Assembly (NCBI RefSeq): GCF_010731295.1
Contig: NZ_AP022579.1
Location: 1,054,001 to 1,118,000 of the forward strand
Direction: 5' to 3'
DNA length: 64,000 nt
From: Mycolicibacterium boenickei
GTDB lineage: Bacteria > Actinomycetota > Actinomycetes > Mycobacteriales > Mycobacteriaceae
The notes under the pieces were generated by a model. That model saw nothing but the letters and a program-made list of their open reading frames with translations. It was not told the origin of the DNA and ran no database searches. Position 1 is the first letter of the stretch. Every line of letters starts with the position of its first letter. Of this stretch, positions 18,914 to 28,473 are shown one piece after another. The translations under genes and the position numbers were made by a program.

Positions 18914-19675
18914 ATGAGTACGCCGACAATGTCACATCGATTGGCAGCTGAGTTCATCGGGACGTTCTGGCTGGTCCTGGGCGGCTGCGGTAGCGCGGTG
19001 TTCGCCGCGAAGTTTCTCTCCGACGGCTTCTCGGTAGGGATCGGATTCCTCGGGGTCGCCCTCGCCTTCGGCCTCACCGTGCTGACCGGCGTGTACGCCT
19101 TCGGCACCATCTCGGGCGGCCACTTCAATCCGGCGGTCACGCTGGGCGCGGCGCTGGCCCGCCGCGTCGAGTGGGCAGCCGTTGTCCCGTATTGGATTTC
19201 GCAGGTGGTCGGCGGTCTGGTGGCCGGCGTGGTGATCTACGTGATCGCCAGCGGAAAGGACGGGTGGTCCGCCACCGGGAACATGGCCGCCAACGGGTAC
19301 GGCGAGCACTCCCCCGGCGGGTATTCGCTGCTGGCGGTGCTTCTCGCCGAGGTGATCCTCACCGCCGTCTTCCTCCTGGTCATCCTGGGTTCCACCGATG
19401 ACCGTGCGCCGAAGGGCTTCGCCGGTCTGTCGATCGGGCTCACCCTGACGCTGATCCACCTGATCTCGATCCCGATCTCCAACACCTCGGTCAACCCGGC
19501 CCGTTCGACGGCGGTCGCGTTCTTCAACGGCAATGGGGCGCCGGCGCAGCTGTGGGCGTTCTGGCTGGCCCCGCTGGTCGGTGCGGCCATCGCCGGCCTG
19601 GCCTACCCGTTGCTGTTCGGAACCGCCGAGGAACTGGCCGACCGCCCCGTCCGCGACGAGGCGCTGGACCGCTAG
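18914..19675 (+). CDS. aqpZ: Aquaporin Z-type water channel
   Basis: Six-helix MIP channel of 253 residues. The two NPA motifs are at 72-74 ([14 protein letters not shown]) and 194-196 (NTSVNPARS). Selectivity residues fit a water-specific channel: His182, Thr191 and Arg197, in a segment [18 protein letters not shown] that is close to E. coli AqpZ. The ATG at 18914 has a strong GGAGGAG ribosome site. The 130 bases upstream are AT-richer and may hold its promoter. Its stop lies 1 base from the end of the convergent MBL gene. Slow-growing tubercle bacilli are not known for aquaporins, so this points to an environmental mycobacterium. Confidence 0.95.
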   Translation: MSTPTMSHRLAAEFIGTFWLVLGGCGSAVFAAKFLSDGFSVGIGFLGVALAFGLTVLTGVYAFGTISGGHFNPAVTLGAALARRVEWAAVVPYWISQVVGGLVAGVVIYVIASGKDGWSATGNMAANGYGEHSPGGYSLLAVLLAEVILTAVFLLVILGSTDDRAPKGFAGLSIGLTLTLIHLISIPISNTSVNPARSTAVAFFNGNGAPAQLWAFWLAPLVGAAIAGLAYPLLFGTAEELADRPVRDEALDR

Positions 19676-19676
19676 A

Positions 19677-20501
19677 TCAGGTCAGGTGGTCGAATTCACC
19701 ACTGACCCAACGAATATGAGTCTCGGCTGACCGGTGCACTACATCCTTGGCGGCGCTGTCTATCTCATCACCGCCAAGGGTGTAGAGCCGGTCGTAGTCG
19801 TACTCGTCGAGCCGGTCCACGATTCGCCGCACCACCGCGGCCGACAGCGGCACGTGCTTGGGGAAGTTCCGCTGGAACGACACCCAGTTCCGTGCCAGCC
19901 CACCGGAGATGGTGTCGCCGACCAGGAGCGTGCCGTCCGCCGTCAGCGCCACCGCACTTCCCCGCATATGCCCGCCGACGTGGATCAGTCGCAGGCCCGG
20001 CAGCGGTTCGGACTGTTCCTTCCACAGCTGGATCAGCGGATCCTGAACCGGAAGCCATTCGGCATCAAGGGCATTCACATATACCGGCACGCCGCCGAAC
20101 GCCCTGCTCCAACTGAGCTGCGCACCGAACATGTGGGGATGACTGGCCGCGACGGCATCGACACCACCGAGACCGTGGACCAGTCCGATGACCTCGTCGT
20201 CCAGGTAACTCGGCGCATCCCACAACAGGTTCCCGTGCGCGGTCTGCACCAGGAAAGACCGGTGCCCGATGGCGAACCGGGGCGCTCTCCGCAGGCTGTG
20301 CACGCCGCGGCCATGGTCGACGTGTTCGGTGTGGTGCGGCTGATCCGCCAGCTCGTCCAGCGTGGTCCAGGTGCCGTGCGGCGGGAGGTCACCACGCTCC
20401 TCGATCGACACGACCTCCGAGGTCAGCACGCAGCTGCCGGCCGGTTCGGTCTCGGAATCCGGGTGTTCCACACCGCATCCGGTGCATATCCAGGTAGGCA
20501 T
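19677..20501 (-). CDS. MBL-fold hydrolase with an incomplete metal site
   Basis: Metallo-beta-lactamase-fold protein of 274 residues. The N terminus carries a short CTGCGVEHP knuckle and another Cys at 24, possibly a zinc finger. The fold motifs are VQTAHGNLLWDAP, then HPHMFG at 121-126 where active enzymes have H-x-H-x-D-H, then HVGGHMRG and LLVGDTISGG. The missing Asp-His means the second metal site is altered, so it may be a one-metal enzyme or a non-catalytic member. The ATG at 20501 places the Cys knuckle right at the N terminus. Substrate unknown. Confidence 0.75.
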   Translation of the reverse strand: MPTWICTGCGVEHPDSETEPAGSCVLTSEVVSIEERGDLPPHGTWTTLDELADQPHHTEHVDHGRGVHSLRRAPRFAIGHRSFLVQTAHGNLLWDAPSYLDDEVIGLVHGLGGVDAVAASHPHMFGAQLSWSRAFGGVPVYVNALDAEWLPVQDPLIQLWKEQSEPLPGLRLIHVGGHMRGSAVALTADGTLLVGDTISGGLARNWVSFQRNFPKHVPLSAAVVRRIVDRLDEYDYDRLYTLGGDEIDSAAKDVVHRSAETHIRWVSGEFDHLT

Positions 20502-20550
20502 GACACCAGGCTGGCACCTCAACAACGGTTGAGGTCAATTGCCGAAACGG

Positions 20551-21102
20551 CTAGGCGCTCTTACGCCTCGCCTTACCGGCCGCGCCGCGCTCGGTGGGCG
20601 CCCCTTCATGCACCAGCGTGCCGCCGGCGCTCTCCAGGTGAGCCCGGACGAACCACTGGAACTTCTCAAGTTCGGCCGCGTGATCGATGAGGACGTCCTG
20701 GGACACCAGGTCGAGTTTCTCCAACCGTTCGATCGCCTTCCGGGTGTCCTCGATAACCCCGGTGTAGACGAGGTCGAGCGCTGCGAGATGGGCCTGCACG
20801 GTGTCCCGTCCGACGGAGTAGTCGTCCCAGGTGCGGTCAGCCACGATCGCGCCCGGGGTGCCCTTCGGCGATTTACCCAGTGCGGCAATTCGTTCGGCGA
20901 CTTCATCGGCGTAGGAGCGCACCAGCGCCACCTGCGGATCGATCATCTCGTGCACTCCGATGAAGTTCGGACCGACGACGTTCCAGTGGATGTGCTTGAG
21001 CGTCAGGTGCAGGTCGTTGTAGGTGCTGAGCTGCTTCTGCAGCAACTCGGCGACCTCGCTGCCCTGCTTGTCGGTCAGTCCGGGAATGGTGAACGCGGTC
21101 AT
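20551..21102 (-). CDS. dps: Dps-family starvation-inducible ferritin
   Basis: Mini-ferritin of 183 residues, the same length as and closely resembling M. smegmatis Dps1 (MSMEG_6467 as I recall). It forms a dodecamer that oxidises and stores iron using hydrogen peroxide and binds DNA. Ferroxidase residues are visible: His39, His51 (HEMIDPQ), Asp66 and Glu70 (YADEVAERI). The basic C-terminal tail GAAGKARRKSA fits the DNA-binding tail of the M. smegmatis protein. The ATG at 21102 has AAAGGA 6 bases upstream. A candidate SigF-type -10 and a 13-base tandem repeat sit just upstream, consistent with stationary-phase expression. Confidence 0.95.
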   Translation of the reverse strand: MTAFTIPGLTDKQGSEVAELLQKQLSTYNDLHLTLKHIHWNVVGPNFIGVHEMIDPQVALVRSYADEVAERIAALGKSPKGTPGAIVADRTWDDYSVGRDTVQAHLAALDLVYTGVIEDTRKAIERLEKLDLVSQDVLIDHAAELEKFQWFVRAHLESAGGTLVHEGAPTERGAAGKARRKSA

Positions 21103-21140
21103 TGCGGTTCCTTTCGTGTTCACGATCGGTCCCGTCCCGG

Positions 21141-21169
21141 GTACCCGGCAATCACGCCCGGCAATCACG
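21141..21169 (-). promoter_or_regulatory. Candidate SigF-type promoter with 13-base tandem repeat, dps
   Basis: On the minus strand GGGTAC (plus 21141-21146) fits the SigF -10 consensus GGGTAY, with GTGATT 16 bases further up as a weak -35. The same stretch is two exact tandem copies of CCCGGCAATCACG (21144-21156 and 21157-21169). M. smegmatis dps is known to be driven by stress sigma factors; the exact promoter here is inferred. Confidence 0.4.
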
Positions 21170-21173
21170 CCGG

Positions 21174-22073
21174 CTACAGCGCGCGCAAGTTGAGAATGGC
21201 CTGGCGCGCACCGAAGCGCGGATTGTGCGCCAGCCCACTGGCTTCCAGTAACCGCACAGCACGCTGTCGGTGTGGGCGCAGCGGTTCCAGTAGCTCGATC
21301 ATGGCCGCGTCGTCGATCGGATGGCCCAGCAGGCTGCGGCCCACCACTGTGGACAGGTGATAGTCCCCCACCGACAGCGCGTCGGCATCCCCGAATGCGC
21401 GCTGCACAGTCTCGGCCGCCGTCCATTCGCCGACACCGGGCAGTGACCGCAGCCCGGTCACGGCCCGTTCGGCGGTCAACCGCTCGAGAGCATCGGCGCG
21501 TTGCGCACACCCGACGATCGTGCGGGCGCGGCCCGGATCCACGTTGGCCCGGTGGAACTCCCACGACGGGATCCGCCGCCACACCTCCGCGGTCGGCGGC
21601 ACCCGCATGCCGGTCGGCGCAGGCCCGGGTGCCGGGGCGCCGTACTTCGTGACCAGCCGCCGCCAGGCTCGCCAGGCATCCATGCCCGAGACCCGCTGCT
21701 CGATGATCGCGGGCACCAGTGCCTCAAGGACCCGGCCGCTGCGCCCCAGACGCAGATGCGGCACCCGCCGGTGCGCCTCGGCGATCGTCGGCTCGACCGG
21801 GTCGAAGCCGCCGGCGTCGTCCTCGGCGCCCACCAGCGCCGCGAATCCGTCCAGGAACTCCGCGGCACCCGGGCCCCACGCCTCGCAGTCCACGGTGCCG
21901 ACGGCCGACTTGGTGATCCGCGCGGTGACCGGACCGGTGGCCATCGCGCTGGTGCGCCAGATCGCACCGTCAGCGCTGATCCGGTTGGACGGGTCACCGC
22001 TGCCACGCCGCCACGGAGCCAGCGTCAGGCCCGGGCTGGCCGGGCCCTCGAATACGACGCTGGTTGAGGGCAC
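21174..22073 (-). CDS. HhH-GPD DNA glycosylase, AlkA-like
   Basis: Base-excision repair glycosylase of 299 residues. It has the helix-hairpin-helix LRSLPGVGEWTAAETV followed by FGDADALSVGDYHLS, in which the Asp at the GPD position would be catalytic. The upstream helix VPAIIEQRVSGMDAWRAWRRLV is the usual HhH-GPD core start. Likely excises alkylated purines. The GTG start at 22073 comes 9 bases after the DUF427 stop, so the two form an operon. A homologue (Rv0142) lies near a DUF427 gene (Rv0140) in M. tuberculosis, supporting the pairing. Confidence 0.85.
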   Translation of the reverse strand: MPSTSVVFEGPASPGLTLAPWRRGSGDPSNRISADGAIWRTSAMATGPVTARITKSAVGTVDCEAWGPGAAEFLDGFAALVGAEDDAGGFDPVEPTIAEAHRRVPHLRLGRSGRVLEALVPAIIEQRVSGMDAWRAWRRLVTKYGAPAPGPAPTGMRVPPTAEVWRRIPSWEFHRANVDPGRARTIVGCAQRADALERLTAERAVTGLRSLPGVGEWTAAETVQRAFGDADALSVGDYHLSTVVGRSLLGHPIDDAAMIELLEPLRPHRQRAVRLLEASGLAHNPRFGARQAILNLRAL

Positions 22074-22082
22074 CGCACCAGA

Positions 22083-23475
<1,393 letters not shown>

Positions 23476-23496
23476 CCCGGGACTACGATCAGCCGC

Positions 23497-23952
23497 ATGA
23501 CAGCGCCCGTGAAAGCCACCGTGTCCATCGCTGCCGATCCGGCAGCGGTGTACGCACTGATCACCGACCTGCCCACGCTGGCCTCACTCGCCGAGGAGGC
23601 TCATGCGATGGAGTGGCAGAAGGGCAGCTCCGCCACCCCCGGTTCGGTTTTCAAGGGCCACAACCGCAATGGCTCCAAGGCCTGGAGCACCACCTGCACG
23701 GTCACCGATGCCGAGCCGGGCAAGGCGTTCGCCTTCGACGTGAAGTCGTTGGTGTTCCCGGTCGCGCACTGGCGCTACGACATCGTGGCCTCCGATGGCG
23801 GCTGCACCGTGACGGAATCCACCTGGGACCGTCGCGCGGGCTGGTTCAAGAAGGTGGCGGGTCTGGCCACCGGGGTATCCGACCGCGACGGCGCCAACGC
23901 TGAGCACATCCAGCTCACCCTGCAGCGGTTGAAGGAACGCGCCGAGGGGTAA
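23497..23952 (+). CDS. SRPBCC-family (START-like) protein
   Basis: Protein of 151 residues with the polyketide cyclase/dehydrase SRPBCC pattern: VSIAADPAAVYALITDLPTLA at the start, GSVFKGHNRNGSKAWSTTCTVTDAEPGKAFAFDV in the middle (listed here as one strand pair), WRYDIVASDGGCTVTES, and a long C-terminal helix. It should bind a hydrophobic ligand in a helix-grip cavity. Same strand as the aldo/keto reductase with 21 bases between them, so probably co-transcribed. Ligand unknown. Confidence 0.8.
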   Translation: MTAPVKATVSIAADPAAVYALITDLPTLASLAEEAHAMEWQKGSSATPGSVFKGHNRNGSKAWSTTCTVTDAEPGKAFAFDVKSLVFPVAHWRYDIVASDGGCTVTESTWDRRAGWFKKVAGLATGVSDRDGANAEHIQLTLQRLKERAEG

Positions 23953-23966
23953 TGCGACCAGCCGCC

Positions 23967-25610
23967 TCAGAACGGTGGGGGTGGTCCGTGTTCTTCGGCG
24001 AGCCAGGCTTGGTAGGCGCGTTCGACTTCGATGTCGTGGTTGAGTTCGGCGCGCAGGAATCGTTCTTCGGTGATGCGGTCTTGGCGGTCTTCTTCGCGGG
24101 TGCGTGAGCGTTTGGGCATCTTCACCCCGCGGTTCGGGCTGGGAGCTTCGGGTTCGGGAAGGTTCAGGTCGCCGGTCGGGGAGCCGAGGGTGGGGAACAT
24201 GGCGGCGCCGTGGGGTTCGGTGACATGGGTGTGGCCGGTGGGTGTGGTGATTTCGACTGTGCCGTCGGGTAATTGACGATCCGACCAGCCCGCGCAGAAC
24301 GTTTTCAGCAGGTGATGGGCGCGGCAGTACAGCTTGGTGTTGGACGGGTGGGTCGGGCCCAGCGGGTAGGGCACGGTGTGGTCGATATCGCAGCGTTGCA
24401 CGGGGGCGTCACAGCCGGGGAATCGGCAGGTCAGATCGCGCCAGCGGATGAACTCCGACAGCGCCACCGAGGGCCGATACCCCGGCTCGGAGCCCTCAGG
24501 GGCGGCGGAGGCGCTGGGTTGAGCAGACTCGTCGGATTCGGCCGGCTCAGATAAGTCAGCCGACTCGCCGGGCTCAGCCGACTCGCCGGGCTCAGCCGAC
24601 TCGCCGGGTTCGGTTGGCGCGCTGGTCTCTCTCGACACGCCGGAGTCGGTCGCCCCAAGCGGTTCAGGCTCTTCGCTGGCCGTGCCGGGATCGGTCGGCG
24701 CGCTGGATGCGCTCGGCACCCGCACCGGCTTGAGCCGGGCTCTGCCAGCCAGCTCACGCACACGATCGGCGGGCAGGATGCCGTACCCGGGTAGATATCC
24801 CGGATGGTTCGAGGTGCCATCGAGGGTGGCTTGTTCGGCCAGCACATGCACCACCGCCGCATCAGCGGCCGCCCGCTTTTGCGCCGCCGGGCAATCCTCA
24901 CGACCGCACCGGCAGGCCAGTTGGCCCTCCAACCGGGCCAGTGGCCCGATCGCATCGGCACGCCGCCGCTCCCGGCTGCGCGGATCATGCTCACACACCG
25001 TGTCCGCCAACGCATCCAGGCGTTGATCCAACGCCGCCCCGTCCTCAGCATCAACATTCGCCACGATGATGGCCTGACCCGGACTGCCCGGATCCACCTG
25101 CACAAACCGATCCTGAGCCACATCCGGCGGTATCCGCACCCCATTCGGATCCACTGTGGCGATCCGGTGATCGATCCGTTCCCGCAGTTGTTTTTCCGAC
25201 AACCGCATCCACTGAGGCGCCCGGCCGGCCAACTCCGCATCCAGCGCGGCCCACACCGACGGGTCGGTGGTCTCGGTGCGGGCGATGATCATCCGCACCA
25301 CCCGATAATCGATCTCCCCCACCGCAAACCGGGCCGCCACCAGCGGCAGCTTGTCGCGCAACACCCGGGCATGATGCACCTGGGTGCCGCCGCGGCCCCG
25401 GCTGATCCGCATCGCCGCCGACACCTCCGCCGAAACCTCGTCGAACGGATCGGTGCGCCAGTAAATACTGTCGGCCAGCTCCTGTTCACGCAGGCTGTCC
25501 AACGCCCCGACCGCGGCCAACCGGGCCGCGATCGCCACCGACTCGGCCCGCGTGGCAGCACTGATCCGCTCGATCAGCTCCACATCAGACACGACCTCGG
25601 TGTCGAACAT
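23967..25610 (-). CDS. 13E12-family DUF222/HNH endonuclease protein
   Basis: Member of the mycobacterial 13E12 repeat family, 547 residues. The N-terminal DUF222 region runs from about 10 to 330 (IYWRTDPFDEVSAEVSAA, RCGREDCPAAQ). A low-complexity acidic linker with three AEPGES-type repeats follows, then the HNH nuclease: CRFPGCDAPVQRCDIDHTVPY, HPSNTKLYCRAHHLLK. The tail is basic (KMPKRSRTREEDRQDR). The ATG at 25610 lies inside an SOS box, so a GTG at 25640 is less likely. Several M. tuberculosis 13E12 genes are LexA-controlled, which agrees. Cellular role unknown, perhaps DNA repair or processing. Confidence 0.9.
   Translation of the reverse strand: MFDTEVVSDVELIERISAATRAESVAIAARLAAVGALDSLREQELADSIYWRTDPFDEVSAEVSAAMRISRGRGGTQVHHARVLRDKLPLVAARFAVGEIDYRVVRMIIARTETTDPSVWAALDAELAGRAPQWMRLSEKQLRERIDHRIATVDPNGVRIPPDVAQDRFVQVDPGSPGQAIIVANVDAEDGAALDQRLDALADTVCEHDPRSRERRRADAIGPLARLEGQLACRCGREDCPAAQKRAAADAAVVHVLAEQATLDGTSNHPGYLPGYGILPADRVRELAGRARLKPVRVPSASSAPTDPGTASEEPEPLGATDSGVSRETSAPTEPGESAEPGESAEPGESADLSEPAESDESAQPSASAAPEGSEPGYRPSVALSEFIRWRDLTCRFPGCDAPVQRCDIDHTVPYPLGPTHPSNTKLYCRAHHLLKTFCAGWSDRQLPDGTVEITTPTGHTHVTEPHGAAMFPTLGSPTGDLNLPEPEAPSPNRGVKMPKRSRTREEDRQDRITEERFLRAELNHDIEVERAYQAWLAEEHGPPPPF
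24556..24609. repeat. Three tandem 18-base repeats in the 13E12 linker
   Basis: Three copies of an 18-base unit TCAGCCGACTCGCCGGGC (24556, 24574, 24592; the last differs at one base). In the protein they encode the repeated GESAEP linker. Being a multiple of three, copy-number change by slippage would lengthen or shorten the linker without a frameshift. Confidence 0.8.
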
Positions 25611-25618
25611 ACATTCGA
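25603..25618 (-). promoter_or_regulatory. LexA SOS box at the 13E12 gene start
   Basis: TCGAACATACATTCGA matches the mycobacterial SOS consensus TCGAAC-N4-GTTCGA at 11 of 12 defined positions. It overlaps the ATG of the 13E12 gene, so bound LexA would block the gene start directly. It also lies 94 bases ahead of the divergent DUF4262 gene. Binding is inferred; the family precedent in M. tuberculosis (SOS-boxed 13E12 genes) is established. Confidence 0.75.
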
Positions 25619-25711
25619 GTATGCCACTACCCACCGACATGCCGGGCCCTCCCGAACATGTCGTACCTCGGGAGGAACGTCACGGCCAAGTACCAACGAA
25701 AGGGGCACCTG

Positions 25712-26185
25712 ATGTGCTGGATCTGCGATCACCCCGAGGCAACCAGACAGGACTATCTCGACCTTCTGCGGGACCAGACTTTCGAGCGGGGCTGGGCGGT
25801 GCAATACGTCGAGCACGGCCGCAGCCCATTCGGCTACACCATCGGGCTCAGCGAGGCCGGGCTGCCCGAGTTGCTGATCACCGGCCTGGAGCCGCTGATC
25901 ACGTGGAGGCTGCTGAACACACTGGCGGAATACATGGTGGACGTGACCGAACCTGCTCCCGGCGACACCATCTCGCTGCCCGATGACTGGTTCGCCGAGT
26001 TCGTCGAAGTCGGCGAGCCCACCGCCCATCTCGGCTTCGCAGTGGAGTTGTGCGGTCACGCTATCCGCGCGCTGCAGGTCGTCTGGTACGACCGGCACGG
26101 CCACTCCCCCTGGTGTTCCGAATTCAACCGAGGCGGTCCCCGCCAACCTGTCCTCGGCGTGCGGGGACCACGCGAAACTGCTTGA
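25712..26185 (+). CDS. DUF4262-type protein
   Basis: Cytoplasmic protein of 157 residues that looks like a DUF4262 member: it opens MCWICDHPEATRQDYLDLL, then GWAVQYVEHGRSPFGYTIGLSEAGLPELLITGL, the recognisable core, and ends VVWYDRHGHSPWCSEFNRGG. Function unknown. The ATG at 25712 follows AAAGGGG by 6 bases. It is divergent from the SOS-controlled 13E12 gene, so it may share damage induction, but that is speculation. Confidence 0.75.
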   Translation: MCWICDHPEATRQDYLDLLRDQTFERGWAVQYVEHGRSPFGYTIGLSEAGLPELLITGLEPLITWRLLNTLAEYMVDVTEPAPGDTISLPDDWFAEFVEVGEPTAHLGFAVELCGHAIRALQVVWYDRHGHSPWCSEFNRGGPRQPVLGVRGPRETA

Positions 26186-26286
26186 ACACCCTTCTTTCTG
26201 CCATGAGTCGATCAATTACTGCCAACGGAAATTGTTGCTCTGAGCTCTCGGTTTACACAGACATAACCGGAAGGAAGAAGCAGAAA

Positions 26287-26508
26287 ATGAAGAAGTTCGG
26301 ATTCGCCGTCGTCGCCGCAAGCGGTTTGAGCGCAGCGGTCCTCGGCCTGGCCGCACCGGCCCTGGCCGCCGAGCCCGCTCACGCGGCAGCCCCCAGCTCC
26401 GTCACCATCTCCGCGGGTGTCGACCACCTGGACTGGCTGAATCAGATCCAACCCAGGGCCAACGCGCCCAAGGTGGATACCACCGTGCGCCACAGCGGCG
26501 TTCGCTGA
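26287..26508 (+). CDS. Small secreted protein, 73 aa
   Basis: Short exported protein. Residues 1-30 are a clear signal peptide: MKKFGF, a hydrophobic core (VVAASGLSAAVLGLAAPA) and an ALAA cleavage site before EPAHAA. The mature part is about 43 residues, with GVDHLDWLNQIQPR and a basic C terminus (VRHSGVR). The ATG at 26287 has GGAAGGA upstream. An ideal intrinsic terminator follows the stop. It resembles the many small mycobacterial exported proteins with a shared signal-peptide style; function unknown. Confidence 0.8.
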   Translation: MKKFGFAVVAASGLSAAVLGLAAPALAAEPAHAAAPSSVTISAGVDHLDWLNQIQPRANAPKVDTTVRHSGVR

Positions 26509-26521
26509 CATCGACAGCCGA

Positions 26522-26560
26522 AAGAGGGGCAGCCAGAAAAGGCTGCCCCTCTTCGCTTTT
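26522..26560 (+). terminator. Intrinsic terminator after the small secreted protein
   Basis: Perfect 13-base stem AAGAGGGGCAGCC (26522-26534) and GGCTGCCCCTCTT (26541-26553) with loop AGAAAA, followed by CGCTTTT. It is 13 bases past the stop codon. The convergent methyltransferase gene ends at 26573, so it may also act on that transcript. Confidence 0.9.
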
Positions 26561-26572
26561 CGCCTACAACCC

Positions 26573-27391
26573 TCAGAACGCGTACCGGTGATACTGCGCC
26601 ATGTACCGCGTCACGGGGACCGGCTTCATGATGGCCAGCATCAACCGGTAGTACCAGGGCAGCGTATTGAACACCTGGTCTTCGAACGGTGAGTTCCAGG
26701 CCAGCAGGCGGGTACCCGGCACCGCGCGCAGGATGTCCTCGGGCTTGTTGATGGCCCAGTGCAGTTTGGCCCCGGACCGGCGCACCACGGTGTTGCTCCA
26801 TTGCGCTTTGATGCCGAGACTGTTGAACGCATCGAATTGCAGTTCGCCGGAAGGAAATCCGTCGACGATGCGACGCAGCAGCGCCACCCCGTCGTGCTCG
26901 GTGAGGTACATCGTCAGCCCCTCGCCGATCATCAGGGTCGGCCGGTCGGCGGGGATGTCACGCAGCCAGGCCGGGTCGGTCACGGACGCGGCCACCACGT
27001 GGTAGTGCTCGGCGGTCGGGTACAGCTGCTCCCGCAGGTGCGCGACGTCGGGGTAATCGATGTCATACCACTCGACTCCAGGACCGGGCTCCAGGCGGAA
27101 GTACCGGCCGTCGAGCCCGCACCCGAGATGCAGCACCACAGCTTCCGGGTGCACCGCCAGGAACTGGCGGGCCCAGCGATCGAAGTGGGCGCTGCGGGTG
27201 GTCACCGATGGCGCCTTCGCCTCGGTGATGGAGGTGCGGCTCCAGTCATAGTCGATACGGTCGGCGATCTCCTTGGCCAGCTTGTCGCCGAGGATCGGGT
27301 TGGGCAGCCCGGCGTCGAGCGCCTTGGCGTAGAAGGTGGCCAGCATGGTCTGCGGCGCACCGGAAAGGTCGACTTTCAGCTTGTCGGTCAT
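26573..27391 (-). CDS. Class I SAM methyltransferase, leucine-carboxyl-methyltransferase family
   Basis: Protein of 272 residues in the LCM/TcmP O-methyltransferase family. SAM-binding motif VVLHLGCGLDGRYFRL, then VEWYDIDYPDVAHLREQLY (acidic loop), then LMIGEGLTMYLTEHDGVALL. Mycobacteria hold many of these; substrates are mostly unknown small molecules. Resembles the methyltransferases found near the cyp138-msrA region of M. tuberculosis. Own transcript, convergent with the small secreted protein gene. Confidence 0.85.
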   Translation of the reverse strand: MTDKLKVDLSGAPQTMLATFYAKALDAGLPNPILGDKLAKEIADRIDYDWSRTSITEAKAPSVTTRSAHFDRWARQFLAVHPEAVVLHLGCGLDGRYFRLEPGPGVEWYDIDYPDVAHLREQLYPTAEHYHVVAASVTDPAWLRDIPADRPTLMIGEGLTMYLTEHDGVALLRRIVDGFPSGELQFDAFNSLGIKAQWSNTVVRRSGAKLHWAINKPEDILRAVPGTRLLAWNSPFEDQVFNTLPWYYRLMLAIMKPVPVTRYMAQYHRYAF

Positions 27392-27453
27392 ATCGCCAGG
27401 TTAGGCCGGAATACGCTTGCCGCCCAGTGGCTTAACGCTGCACGGCGTGGTGT

Positions 27454-28470
27454 TCAGCTGCCATTGCGGGCGCGTTTGGCGGCGCGCAGGCCCACCCAGA
27501 ACTTGGCCGCCTCGGCGATCGATTCCTCGACCGGCCTTGGCTGCCAACCGAGTTCACGCACAGCCTTGGAGTGATCGAGCTCGGCTTCGGCCCGCATGAG
27601 CCGCAGGGATTCCAGCGACAACCGCTCATCGGTGCCGCGCAGCTTGCCCTTGACGGTGCCCGCCGCGGCCAGCGCGTAGGACACCGGCAGCGGAATCGAC
27701 CGCTGGACCGGTGCGACACCGGCGGCCTCGGCGGCCAGCCGCGCCACCTCGGCGTTGCTGATCATCTTCTCCGAGATCAGGTAGCGCTCGCCCGGAGTTC
27801 CCCGGTCGGCGGCCAGGAGCATCGCCTTGGCCGCGTCGTCGATTCCGACGGCTTCCAGGTCGATTCCGCTCATGACGAACGGCAGTTTGCCGAATGCCGC
27901 GCCTGCGATGATCGCGCCGTGCGGGGTCCGTCCCCAGTCGCCACTGCCGTAGGTGGTGGACACGCACATCGCGACGGCGGGCAGGCCGCGCTCACGTGCG
28001 TATTGCAGCACCAATTCTTCGGCCTGTACCCGTGAGCGCACGTAGGGCGTCACCTTCGACACGTCGACGATGTCGGCCTCGGTGGACCGCTTGCCGCGCT
28101 TGCGCCCGACCGTGACGTAACTGCTGGTGTAGACGAACTTTCGCAGCTCGGGGAATTCCAGCGCCACGTCCAGCACATTGCGGGTGCCCTCGACGTTGGT
28201 GCGGAACAGCGGCGCCGGGTCGCGCAACCAGCCGCGGGGATCGACGACGCAGTGGTAGACGACGTCGCACCCGGTCATCGCTTCGCGCAGGGCCGCCTTG
28301 TCGAAGACGTCGCCATGAACCCGGGTGACGTCGAGGTCGTCGATCCCGATCGTGTTGGCATTCGGCCGCACCATCGCCCGGATCTCGGAGCCGCCATCAG
28401 CGGCGACCAATTGCCGCAGCACATGCGAGCCCAGAAATCCGTTGGCCCCGATGACCAGTTTGGCGCTCAC
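27454..28470 (-). CDS. NAD-dependent epimerase/dehydratase-type SDR
   Basis: Extended or atypical short-chain dehydrogenase of 338 residues, like dihydroflavonol reductase or 3-beta-hydroxysteroid dehydrogenases. The Rossmann motif is LVIGANGFLGSHV; DVVYHCVVD and VYTSSYVTVG are the next core strands. The catalytic region reads PYVRSRVQAEEL, so the usual Y-x-x-x-K is Y-x-x-x-R. Starts with GTG at 28470, 3 bases after the SnoaL stop, so it is second in an operon behind a KstR-like operator. A steroid or lipid alcohol substrate is a fair inference. Similar to Rv0139 by position. Confidence 0.85.
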   Translation of the reverse strand: MSAKLVIGANGFLGSHVLRQLVAADGGSEIRAMVRPNANTIGIDDLDVTRVHGDVFDKAALREAMTGCDVVYHCVVDPRGWLRDPAPLFRTNVEGTRNVLDVALEFPELRKFVYTSSYVTVGRKRGKRSTEADIVDVSKVTPYVRSRVQAEELVLQYARERGLPAVAMCVSTTYGSGDWGRTPHGAIIAGAAFGKLPFVMSGIDLEAVGIDDAAKAMLLAADRGTPGERYLISEKMISNAEVARLAAEAAGVAPVQRSIPLPVSYALAAAGTVKGKLRGTDERLSLESLRLMRAEAELDHSKAVRELGWQPRPVEESIAEAAKFWVGLRAAKRARNGS

Positions 28471-28473
28471 GCA

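Noticed and set aside
24556..24609. Regular repeats as a possible CRISPR array
   Set aside because: 18-base units are contiguous with no spacers and lie in frame within a coding region.
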